Notes under the pieces: generated by a model
The model's database searches: none
What the model was told of the DNA's origin: nothing
What the model saw: only the letters and a program-made list of their open reading frames with translations
In this document: positions 34,678 through 42,393 of the stretch, piece by piece
Layout: every line of letters begins with the position of its first letter
How positions within the stretch are numbered: the stretch's first letter is position 1
From: Methanobacteriota archaeon
GTDB lineage: Archaea; Thermoplasmatota; Thermoplasmata; RBG-16-68-12
Assembly: GCA_005878615.1 (NCBI GenBank)
Contig: VBLT01000106.1
Location: forward strand, 1 to 47,498
Direction: 5' to 3'
DNA length: 47,498 bases
Made by a program: the position numbers and the translations under genes

Positions 34678-37502
34678 GGCTCCTCATCCCGCCTTCGGAC
34701 GGCGAGGAGGCCGAGCGTCGCAATCAACGGCGTAATGCCGAATCCTCCCTGGGTGCCCGGGCCTGCAGAACTCGACGTCGCGACGGCACCTTGGATCGTC
34801 CCGGACTTCGCCAGCAGGTTGTAGAGGATGTCCGTCCCTCCGAGCATCGGGTTGCTCTCGAGCGGGATGCCCTGGATCCACGTGCGGTACACGAAGAAGC
34901 TGTACTGCTGCTGGGCGGGCACGTAGATCGTCAGATTCAGCATCGCCTCGCGCTGCGCCTTCCGGGACAGGTCGACGACGACATTGATGTCCGTCTCCGA
35001 CAAAGTGGCGTTGATCCAGTCCGAGATGTTCTGAGCGGCCCGGGACTGGGCGGTCTCGCCGAGCGAGGCGAGATAGCTGATGTTGAAGCCGTTCGCGGCC
35101 GGGTACGTCCCGCCGTATTCCGTAGCGTTGTTGCCCGGCTCGAGCATCGGGTACGTGTAGTCCGTCGGGTACGGGTAGTCGGGCAGCCAGCCGAGGAACC
35201 AAAGGGACATGCGGTTCGCGTGCGGGTTCATCTCCGCGATGATGTCGTGGAACGACATCGTCCGCGTGTTGATCACGATGTTCCCGGTCGGGCCGAGCTT
35301 CTGCAGGTTGTCTCCCCATGAACGGGCCGCGGCCAAGTTCACCGGGTCCGCCGTTGGAACGACGATCGTCAGGGTGAAGGACGCGCTCGCGGGGCCCCCG
35401 TGGCTCGTCACGAACTTCGACGTGTTGTAGTACTGCCGCGCGCGCGCCATGTCGAACACGTTGTAGCTCGAGAGGTTCTCGTACCCGACCATCCCGTTCG
35501 GAATGATCCCGTTAAAGGAGTCCGCGAACTTCGCGTTGAAGTGCTTGTTCTCCACGATGTTGTCGAGGTAGTTCTGGAAGTCGTAGGCGTAGAAGAACGC
35601 CTTCCGCATGTTGAGGTCAGCGAAGAAGTCCCTGGGCACCGTGTTGTCGGCGCTGGGCGCAATCTCCATGTTGAAGTTCCACCAGAACAAGTTGAGCGTC
35701 GGCACGAACTCGATATGGACGAGCCCGTCCGTCTGCATCCGTCGCATCACGTCGAAGCGGTTGCTCGGGTTGTACGTCGTGATGTCGGCCTGACCTGATT
35801 CCAGGGAGAGTTCGCGGGTGGACGGCGATTCCACGTACTGGAGGAACACGCGCTCGACCGTCGGTGCGGGAATCCCGGGCAACGGCTGGAAATTCGAGTT
35901 CCGTTTCATGGCGACCGACTCGCCCGGCACGACGTAGTCGACGGTGTACGGCCCGGAGCCCATTGTCTTGTCCCGCCAGGCAGGGACATAGTTGACGAGG
36001 TTGCCGTACTTCTGGTAGGCCGTGAAACCGGCCGGGGTCCACGCAAGGGCGGGGCCGTTCGCCTCGAGCCATTTCCAGCTCACGATCGAGGAACCGAGCG
36101 GATCGGCGATGATCTGGAACCACAGCAGCGCGGGCACCGACGCCGTGAGGTGGAAGGTGACGGTGTTGCTTGCGTTGTCGACCGACACGGCGTTGTTCAC
36201 GTTGGCGAAGGTCAGGTCCGCAGGGCTGAGGCTCGGCAAGAGGTACTGGGACTGAATCCACCCGCTGGTGCCCGGCGTCCCGAAGACGAAGAGCATCGTC
36301 CGAGTGAAGGAGTACTTCACATCCCACGGTGTGACGGAGGTTCCATCCGCGAACTTCGCGCCGGGCCGAATGTGGAACGTGTAGTTCTTGTGGTCCGAGC
36401 TGATCGAGCCGTCGGTCGTGGACGGGATCTTGTCCGCGAGGACGGGCACGAATGCGTCGGACTTCGTCCCGTCGTACCACAGAAGGGTCTGGTACACGTT
36501 CGCGATCGTTTCGAACCCGACCGATTCGTAGTCAGCGCCCGGATCGAGCGTCGTGTAACTGCCGGTCACCGCCTCCTGGACGACGATCAGTCCCGGATTG
36601 ACGACGCTTCCCGAGTACGTGAGGAGCTTGTACGTCCCCACCGCGATCGTCTGGCCGACCACGGTCGTGCGGATCTGAAACGGCATGACGTTCGTTAGAG
36701 GCGTCGAAGAGCAACCCGAAATGTTGCAGGTGGTCCTCATCGTCTGATTCTGGGTCGCGACCGCCAAGGCCAACTGGTAGATGCCGGCGGAGGCGTAGGT
36801 GTGATTGATTCGGAGCGCCTGGTCCGAAATGTTGATCAGGGGCGCGGCGCCATCGCCGTAGGAGAAGGAGAGCGCCTGGACCGCCCAGGAATAGTTGTCC
36901 CATTGCGTCGTCCCAAGAGACGGCGTGGTTTTAACACTGAAGGCGTAGGACGGGGCTTGCTGGACGCTGCCCACGGCAGCGATCCACTTGCCGGCAGCGA
37001 TGAGGGGAGCTCCCGCCGCCGAGGCCGTCCGGTTGATGGCGATGACCCCAAGGCTGTCTCGGGTGGTAAGGTCCTTTCGAGGACCGACCGTCATGACGTA
37101 GAGGGCATCGAAGTTATTGACGCTCGACCCTCCGCTCAGATTCGCCTGGCTTCCGACGAAAAAGGTCCCCCCCGTCGCGTAGGCATGGGACGTGGACGTG
37201 CTTGTCCCCGACGCCGTCGTCCCGTCGCCGAAGATCCAATTGACGGCGGTCGCGGTGCCACCTGTGATCTTCGCATCAAACGCGACCGCCTCGGTCGCGG
37301 TGGCGAAAACGGTCGTCGTCTCGACCCTCAGGGAGACAGTCTGGCTCCGAAGGAGCAAGTACGCGCCGCCGGCGGCGGAGGCGATGAGGATGACGACGAT
37401 CACGACGATGATCCACTTCCGCCGAGACGACGCCCGCGGAGCGGGCGAAACGGGCGGTTCTGAAACGGGCACAGGCGACGCGGACATGGGTCCTTGCGCC
37501 AA
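34674..37502 (-). CDS. PKD-containing peptide-binding protein with PGF-CTERM-like tail (SBP family 5)
   Basis: 942-aa extracellular solute-binding protein of the peptide importer. One N-terminal membrane helix (KWIIVVIVVILIASAAGGAYLLL, 29-51). Two PKD-like domains follow (FGDGTTASGT...HAYATGG at about 91-112, and SFSYGDGAAPL...HTYASAGIYQLALAV further on). The family-5 binding domain runs from about 330 to 880 (YTFHIRPGAKFADGTSVTPWDVKYSFTR; GSGPYTVDYVVPGESVAMKRN; MRKAFFYAYDFQNYLDNIV; MSLWFLGWLPDYPYPTDY). The C-terminus GGFGITPLIATLGLLAVRRR looks like a PGF-CTERM sorting signal. TTG 37502 sits just after a GGAGGAGG site; ATG 37487 is the alternative. It probably partners dppBC-oppDF although separately transcribed. 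Confidence 0.9.
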   Translation of the reverse strand: MAQGPMSASPVPVSEPPVSPAPRASSRRKWIIVVIVVILIASAAGGAYLLLRSQTVSLRVETTTVFATATEAVAFDAKITGGTATAVNWIFGDGTTASGTSTSTSHAYATGGTFFVGSQANLSGGSSVNNFDALYVMTVGPRKDLTTRDSLGVIAINRTASAAGAPLIAAGKWIAAVGSVQQAPSYAFSVKTTPSLGTTQWDNYSWAVQALSFSYGDGAAPLINISDQALRINHTYASAGIYQLALAVATQNQTMRTTCNISGCSSTPLTNVMPFQIRTTVVGQTIAVGTYKLLTYSGSVVNPGLIVVQEAVTGSYTTLDPGADYESVGFETIANVYQTLLWYDGTKSDAFVPVLADKIPSTTDGSISSDHKNYTFHIRPGAKFADGTSVTPWDVKYSFTRTMLFVFGTPGTSGWIQSQYLLPSLSPADLTFANVNNAVSVDNASNTVTFHLTASVPALLWFQIIADPLGSSIVSWKWLEANGPALAWTPAGFTAYQKYGNLVNYVPAWRDKTMGSGPYTVDYVVPGESVAMKRNSNFQPLPGIPAPTVERVFLQYVESPSTRELSLESGQADITTYNPSNRFDVMRRMQTDGLVHIEFVPTLNLFWWNFNMEIAPSADNTVPRDFFADLNMRKAFFYAYDFQNYLDNIVENKHFNAKFADSFNGIIPNGMVGYENLSSYNVFDMARARQYYNTSKFVTSHGGPASASFTLTIVVPTADPVNLAAARSWGDNLQKLGPTGNIVINTRTMSFHDIIAEMNPHANRMSLWFLGWLPDYPYPTDYTYPMLEPGNNATEYGGTYPAANGFNISYLASLGETAQSRAAQNISDWINATLSETDINVVVDLSRKAQREAMLNLTIYVPAQQQYSFFVYRTWIQGIPLESNPMLGGTDILYNLLAKSGTIQGAVATSSSAGPGTQGGFGITPLIATLGLLAVRRRDEEP

Positions 37503-37643
37503 AGTACCTCCTCCGGACGAGTCCCGCCCAATGCCGTTCCCCTACTCGAAGGTTTTGGCACATCGACCGGAGGGTCCCGCTCTGTCGTACCAATCGGGAC
37601 ATCAAGGCAAAGGATTCAATGTTGCCTATCCATGCGGGTCCCC

Positions 37644-37739
37644 ATGGCGGCGAAGAAGCGCAAGTCGGCCCGCAAGAAAGGGGCCAAGAAGAAGGCGTAC
37701 TACTCGGGACGCAAGGAACGAAAGGCGAAGAAGCGGTGA
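37644..37739 (+). CDS. Lysine/arginine-rich 31-residue protein
   Basis: MAAKKRKSARKKGAKKKAYY plus 11 further residues ending RKAKKR; about two thirds of all residues are Lys, Arg or Ala, with no acidic residue except one Glu. Such a peptide would bind nucleic acid or the ribosome. It could be a small chromatin or ribosome-associated protein, but I do not recognise it. ATG 37644 begins the basic run; an in-frame ATG at 37632 would add four residues. It lies between the binding-protein gene and the primase-like gene. Tiny size makes the call tentative, although the composition differs sharply from shadow frames. Confidence 0.5.
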   Translation: MAAKKRKSARKKGAKKKAYYSGRKERKAKKR

Positions 37740-37747
37740 GTCGCTGA

Positions 37748-38554
37748 TCAAAACCTCGGCACGGCCCGCGGGTCGTCGTAGGAGAAAGACTCAAGCCGAC
37801 GTCGCGGCACCGGGATCACGATCCGCGAAACCATCCCATGGAGAGAAAGGGGCAGCCGGATCAGTCGCATCTCGCCGGACGTGACCCATTCATCGATCGC
37901 ATAACGCCGCGCCAAGGAGGCGGCGATCCCGCCCCGCTCCTTGCGGGAGAGCCGAAAGGCATCGGCGTCGAATACATGGACGTGGAACCCGCGGCCCGAG
38001 AACACGATTCGGAGGCGGCTCCAGCGCCTCGCCAATTCGTCGAACAGTTCCGCCGCCTGCCTGCGGATCTCCTCGAATTCCCAATCGCAGAAGGAGAGGC
38101 CCTGGTGACGGGCCATTTTCGCGGCGATGTCGCCATGGATCGGACAGTCGACATTCTCCGGATCCAAGTCGAACGCCAACTCCTGCCCGCGGAAGACTCG
38201 GCTCCTCCAGGCCCGAGCGTAATCGATTCGCGCCTTCCGTGTCTCATCCAGAGGGGCGTACACGTTCCGGTCGTAGTACACGCCCTCGGGAAGGTAGCGA
38301 AGGAGATACGGTCGGAGGTCGCGCACCTCCACGGCGTCGTCGATGATGAGGGGCACATTCTTCAGATGCCGAAATCGCCGCGGGTAGATTCCCGAGTGCC
38401 TTCCGAGGATTAGTGCGAAGACCCGGCCTCCGGCGGGACGTGACATCCACGCGGCGGCGGCATCGTAATCCATCCGTCGCGCGTAGAAACGCCGCCGCTC
38501 CTGGAGCGATGCCGGCCGGAGGTTCCCCGGCATCTCGTATCGGGGGCGGACCAC
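37748..38554 (-). CDS. PriS-like (archaeo-eukaryotic primase) protein
   Basis: 268 aa, shorter than typical archaeal PriS (about 330-400). Archaeo-eukaryotic primase hallmarks: ELAFDLDPEN with Asp129 and Asp131 (catalytic DxD), a zinc-like Cys137/His140...Cys156 stretch (CPIHGD...GLSFC), the SGRGFHVHVFD motif (186-196) and IRLPLSLHG. Where family members usually have VTxDxxRLIRLP, this protein reads VTSGEMRLIRLP, so the third catalytic Asp appears to be Gly with a Glu next to it. It could be a divergent second primase/PrimPol or an inactive paralogue. GTG 38554 start; it ends 8 nt from the lysine-rich gene, convergent. Confidence 0.82.
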   Translation of the reverse strand: MVRPRYEMPGNLRPASLQERRRFYARRMDYDAAAAWMSRPAGGRVFALILGRHSGIYPRRFRHLKNVPLIIDDAVEVRDLRPYLLRYLPEGVYYDRNVYAPLDETRKARIDYARAWRSRVFRGQELAFDLDPENVDCPIHGDIAAKMARHQGLSFCDWEFEEIRRQAAELFDELARRWSRLRIVFSGRGFHVHVFDADAFRLSRKERGGIAASLARRYAIDEWVTSGEMRLIRLPLSLHGMVSRIVIPVPRRRLESFSYDDPRAVPRF

Positions 38555-38607
38555 GGCAGGACATCCAACGGCGAGGTAAAATGCTCCTCACTCGCGCCCG
38601 ACGGGAC

Positions 38608-39435
38608 TCACGGGAGATCGTCGGGGTTCCACGCGAGGTGGGATCGCTCGTCGAGCGCGTCGAGTCGCGCCATGTCGGCCGACCCGATCTCAAAGTCGAA
38701 GACGTCCGCGTTTTCTCGGATCCGCTCCGAGCGAACCGACTTCGGGATTTCGACGAGGCCATGCTGGAGTCCCCATCGAATGAGGACCTGCGCCGGGGTC
38801 TTGCGGTACTTCGCGGCGATTTCCTTGATGACGGGATGCTTGAGGCGACGCCCGCGGGTGAGCGGGCTGTACGCTTCGAGCTGGATCCGACGGCCCTCGC
38901 AATACTGCAGGAGCTCCCGTTGGTACAGGAACGGATGGAACTCGACCTGATTGACGGCCGGAGGAAGCGGGGACGATTTCAACAGCTCCTCGAGGTGCGG
39001 GATCGTGTAGTTGCTCACGCCGATGGAACGGGCGAGGCCTTGCTCCCTCAACTTCTGGAGCGCTTTCCATGACTCGCCTCGTATTTGAGGGACGGGCCAA
39101 TGGATCAGGTAGAGGTCGACGTACTCGAGTCCGAGTTCCCGGCGGCTCCCTTCGAAGGCGCGCAACGCGGCGTCGAAACCATGGTCGCTGTTCCAGAGTT
39201 TCGTCGTGATGAAGACCTCGTCGCGAGGAATGCCGCTCTCGCGGACGGCCGCTCCCACGTCTCGTTCGTTTCCGTACATCTTCGCGGTGTCGATCAGTCG
39301 GTAGCCGCATTCGAGGGCGGAGGCGACGGCCTTCCGGGTCTCCTTGCCGGCGCCCGCCTGCCACACGCCCAGGCCGAGGACGGGGATCTTCCTTCCATCG
39401 TTGAGCGTGATCCGCGAATCGATCGAGAGGGCCAT
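38608..39435 (-). CDS. Aldo/keto reductase
   Basis: 275 aa, NADPH-dependent reductase of carbonyl compounds with a TIM-barrel fold. Tetrad Asp49, Tyr54, Lys79 and His112 in LIDTAKMYGNE, FITTKLW and YLIHWPVP. GVSNYTIPHLEELL, NQVEFHPFL, and IPKSVRSERIRENADVFDF (NADPH phosphate clamp) all match 2,5-diketogluconate-reductase-like AKRs. Substrate unknown. ATG 39435 is directly at the family's start. Just upstream of the primase-like gene on the same strand. Confidence 0.95.
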   Translation of the reverse strand: MALSIDSRITLNDGRKIPVLGLGVWQAGAGKETRKAVASALECGYRLIDTAKMYGNERDVGAAVRESGIPRDEVFITTKLWNSDHGFDAALRAFEGSRRELGLEYVDLYLIHWPVPQIRGESWKALQKLREQGLARSIGVSNYTIPHLEELLKSSPLPPAVNQVEFHPFLYQRELLQYCEGRRIQLEAYSPLTRGRRLKHPVIKEIAAKYRKTPAQVLIRWGLQHGLVEIPKSVRSERIRENADVFDFEIGSADMARLDALDERSHLAWNPDDLP

Positions 39436-39554
39436 GGCCCGCGCTGACGTCCTGCGCGCTACTTGAATCTTGACCGGACCGGGCGGCGCCGAAAATCGAT
39501 GAGGATTTTGGCGAACTTGAAAGGGCCGCGAGCGCTTCCCGACTAGAGGTCAAG

Positions 39555-40442
39555 GTGGGCGCGTCGTACGGAAGCCAGAGCATGGTCGATCCTCTTCGGA
39601 CGGTCCTGGTCCGCCGGCCCGATGAGGCCTTCGCCCACGCCGACCCGAAGCTCTGGGGATACGCGGGACGACCGGACTTGATCGCCGCGAGGTCGGAGCA
39701 CATCGCGCTGGTCGAGATGTTACGGGCCTCGGGCGCCGACGTCTGGTACCACGAGGAGCCGCAAGAGGACCGCGCGGACGCGATCTTCGTCCACGACCCG
39801 GTCCTCGTCACGGATCGCGGGGCCATCGTCCTCCGGATGGGGAAGGATCTCCGCCGCGGAGAGGAGGCCTCGATTGCCGGCAGCCTGACGAAGCGGGGAG
39901 TCCCCATCCTCGGCACGTTGCGATCGCCTGCGACCGCCGAAGGTGGGGATCTCCTCTGGATCAACCATGACCGGCTCGCGGTGGGCCAAGGCTTTCGCAC
40001 GAATGCGGAGGGCCTCCGCCAACTCAAGGCCCTACTCAAGCCCCTCGGCGTCCGGACCGAAGCGGTGCCACTCCCGTTCCACACGGGCCCCGCGGCATGC
40101 CTTCATCTGATGTCATTGATCAGCCTCGTGGACGACGATCTCGCGGTCGTCTATCCTCGACTTTTGCCGGTTCCCTTTTGGCAACGCCTTCAGGCCGACG
40201 GATTCGATTTCATCGACGTCCCCGACGCCGAGTTCGACCGGATGGCCCCGAATGTCCTGGCCGTCGCGCCGCGGGATTGCATCATGCTGGAAGGGAATCC
40301 GATCACGCAGCGATGGCTCGAGGAAGCCGGATGCCGGGTCCGGACGTATCGGGGAAACGAGATCTCGCGGAAGGCCGAGGGGGGCGCCACCTGCTTGACG
40401 CGGCCGGTCCTCCGAGCCGGGCGAACAAACGCCGATACGTGA
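39555..40442 (+). CDS. DDAH/amidinotransferase-type guanidino hydrolase
   Basis: 295 aa, pentein fold. Active-site candidates: Asp81 (FVHDPVLV), Glu129 (TAEGGDLLW), His184 (GPAACLHLMSLI), Cys280 (GGATCLTRPVL). This is the Cys-His-Glu set of dimethylarginine dimethylaminohydrolase and arginine deiminase relatives, so it probably hydrolyses an arginine-like guanidinium to citrulline or ornithine-type products, or acts as an amidinotransferase. The start could be 39555 or ATG 39582 (MVDPLRTVLVRRP), where homology really begins. The stop overlaps the SDR gene by 4 nt, implying joint expression. Confidence 0.88.
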   Translation: MGASYGSQSMVDPLRTVLVRRPDEAFAHADPKLWGYAGRPDLIAARSEHIALVEMLRASGADVWYHEEPQEDRADAIFVHDPVLVTDRGAIVLRMGKDLRRGEEASIAGSLTKRGVPILGTLRSPATAEGGDLLWINHDRLAVGQGFRTNAEGLRQLKALLKPLGVRTEAVPLPFHTGPAACLHLMSLISLVDDDLAVVYPRLLPVPFWQRLQADGFDFIDVPDAEFDRMAPNVLAVAPRDCIMLEGNPITQRWLEEAGCRVRTYRGNEISRKAEGGATCLTRPVLRAGRTNADT

Positions 40443-41188
40443 GGCGAGTCAGAGGCGGGAAATTGGAGATTCGCGATTCGGTCGCAATCGTGACGGGGGC
40501 CTCCCGAGGCATCGGCCGGGCGACCGCGGTAATGCTGGGAGCGGCGGGCGGGAAGGTCGTCGTGAACGCGCGGACGAGGAGCGAGGCGCTGGAGCAGGTC
40601 GCGAAAGCAATCGGAGGAGAACGGGCCGTGATGGCCGCGGGCGACGTGGCGGATTTCGCTGCCTGCGGACGCATCGTGCGGTCCGCGACCGATCGACTCG
40701 GACCGGTCGACATCCTCGTCAACAACGCAGGGAACTTTGCCCTCAAGAACGTCGTGGCCATGGAGCCGCGAGATTGGGAATCCATCTTTCAGGTCCATGT
40801 ATTCGGCGCATTCAACATGATTCGCCACGTGCTTCCCGCGATGATCCAACGGAAACGAGGCGTGATCGTGAACATCGCCTCGTTTGTTGCGGTCCGACCG
40901 CCTGGCCCAGGACGTGTAGCCTATGCGGCTGCGAAGTCCGCGCTGATCGGTTTGACGCGGGCGCTCGGACTTGAGGTGGCCCGTGATGGAGTCCGGGTGG
41001 TCGGCGTTGCCCCTGGACTCACGGACACCGAAATCGTCCGCGGTGGCCTTCCGAACTTGGCGGAACGGGTGAGCCGCGTGCCCCTTGGCCGGATGGCACG
41101 TCCGGAGGAGATCGCGCACACCGTGGGCTACGCGATCGAGAATGATTTCCTGACGGGGGAAACGGTCTACGTAACCGGAGGAGAATGA
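40439..41188 (+). CDS. Short-chain dehydrogenase/reductase (FabG-like)
   Basis: 249 aa from GTG 40439, overlapping the previous stop. NAD(P) motif TGASRGIG (19-26), NNAG (95-98), catalytic Ser148 (NIAS), Tyr162 and Lys166 (AYAAAKSAL), and APGLTDTEIVRGG after the active site. The C-terminus LTGETVYVTGGE is the usual FabG-like end. Coupled to the guanidino hydrolase gene, but no shared pathway is evident. TTG 40463 (LEIRDSVAIV) is an alternative start. 3-Oxoacyl reductase or sugar dehydrogenase activity cannot be separated by sequence. Confidence 0.92.
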   Translation: MRRVRGGKLEIRDSVAIVTGASRGIGRATAVMLGAAGGKVVVNARTRSEALEQVAKAIGGERAVMAAGDVADFAACGRIVRSATDRLGPVDILVNNAGNFALKNVVAMEPRDWESIFQVHVFGAFNMIRHVLPAMIQRKRGVIVNIASFVAVRPPGPGRVAYAAAKSALIGLTRALGLEVARDGVRVVGVAPGLTDTEIVRGGLPNLAERVSRVPLGRMARPEEIAHTVGYAIENDFLTGETVYVTGGE

Positions 41189-41245
41189 ACCTCGCTGCGG
41201 AGATCAGGATTTCGGAAAAGACTTCTTTGGATTTCCCCGGATCTC

Positions 41246-42241
41246 TCATCCCTTCTTCGGCGCCGCCATCCCGAGGAGCCGCATCTCGTACGCGAGGGTC
41301 TCGCGGAGCCCCGCCTCGAGAGACCGCGGTTCGTACCCGAGGACCCGCCGGGCCTTCTCGTTGCTCCCGAGGTACGTGACGCCGGCGCCCACCCGAAGCC
41401 GTTCCGAGCGAGCGAGCCGGGCCATGAACCGCAGGAGGCGCGGCGAGACATTCAGGCGCGGCGCCCGGATGCCGGTGATCCGCTCCGCGATCTGGAACGC
41501 TTCGATGAGCGAGTGGGGCGGCCCCGCGAGGATGTACGTCTCCCCCGGGACGCCTTTCTCCATCGCGAGGAGATGGCCCCTCGCGGTGTCGTCGACGTGG
41601 GCCCAACAATAGGCCGTTTCTTTCGGCAGCGCTCGCAGGCGACGCCTCAGATATCGGACGAGGAGCGGCCGAATCTCGCTCGTGTCCCCGGGACCGTAGT
41701 TGACCCCCGGTTCGACGATCACGAGGGGCAGGCCCTCGCGGATCATGGGCTCCGCGACCTCGTAATGGGCGGCCCATTTCGTCCGATCATACTCCGTCAG
41801 CCAGGGACCTTTGCCATCGGGCCGGACGGTTTCGTCGACCAGCGCACCGTGGGTATCGGAGAAGACCGCGAGCGTGCTCGTGTAGACGCCCTTGCGGATA
41901 CGCAGCTCCTTCATCGCGGTGAGCACATTCCGCGTCCCTTCGACGTTGATCTTCTCGGCCTCGGCGCGGCCCGCCGCTCCGATCTTGTACCAGCCCGCGA
42001 CGTGGAAGACGCCGTCGACTCCCATCATGGGGCCCCACACCGACTCGGCGATCGTCACGTCGCCGGGGCGGACCTGAACCCCGAGGGCGCGGAGGTCTCG
42101 GGCCCGCGACGGATCCCGAGCGATCGCGATGACCTGGTGTCCATCGGCGACCAGTGCGCGGGCGATCCGGCCGCCGATGAATCCCGTTGCACCGGTGACG
42201 AGATACTTCGTCCGGATCCCTCCGTCCGCGTCGAAAGGCAA
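41246..42241 (-). CDS. NAD-dependent epimerase/dehydratase (extended SDR)
   Basis: 331 aa from TTG 42241. Rossmann motif YLVTGATGFIGGRIARALVADGH, DVTIAES, VFHVAGWYKIG, and active site YTSTLAVFSDT...YDRTKWAAHYE (Tyr, Lys). The family is the dihydroflavonol-reductase/cinnamoyl-type extended SDR, common in archaeal lipid, quinone or sterol modification. An in-frame TTG at 42292 exists, but the likely TATA (42303-42308) is too near it. Divergent from the aconitase with a small palindrome between. Confidence 0.88.
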   Translation of the reverse strand: MPFDADGGIRTKYLVTGATGFIGGRIARALVADGHQVIAIARDPSRARDLRALGVQVRPGDVTIAESVWGPMMGVDGVFHVAGWYKIGAAGRAEAEKINVEGTRNVLTAMKELRIRKGVYTSTLAVFSDTHGALVDETVRPDGKGPWLTEYDRTKWAAHYEVAEPMIREGLPLVIVEPGVNYGPGDTSEIRPLLVRYLRRRLRALPKETAYCWAHVDDTARGHLLAMEKGVPGETYILAGPPHSLIEAFQIAERITGIRAPRLNVSPRLLRFMARLARSERLRVGAGVTYLGSNEKARRVLGYEPRSLEAGLRETLAYEMRLLGMAAPKKG

Positions 42242-42294
42242 GGGGGATATTAGAGAATCGGGCCGAGTCCCGATCGTGCGGGCGTCGAGCAAGT

Positions 42295-42312
42295 CAACCT
42301 TGTTTAAGGTTG
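42295..42312. promoter_or_regulatory. Palindrome over a TTTAAG box (putative operator)
   Basis: CAACCTTGTTTAAGGTTG is a perfect 7-bp inverted repeat around 4 nt. It contains GTTTAAG, which can serve as a TATA element toward aconitase, and its complement CTTAAAC toward the epimerase. A dimeric repressor bound here would block both promoters. Hairpin function in RNA is a weaker alternative. Confidence 0.55.
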
Positions 42313-42393
42313 CATTCCATTTCCGCGGGTCGGATCCGTGCGCACTGAAGATTGATAGGCCACGAGGTTTTCACGGACGCCGAAGGGGCTTCC

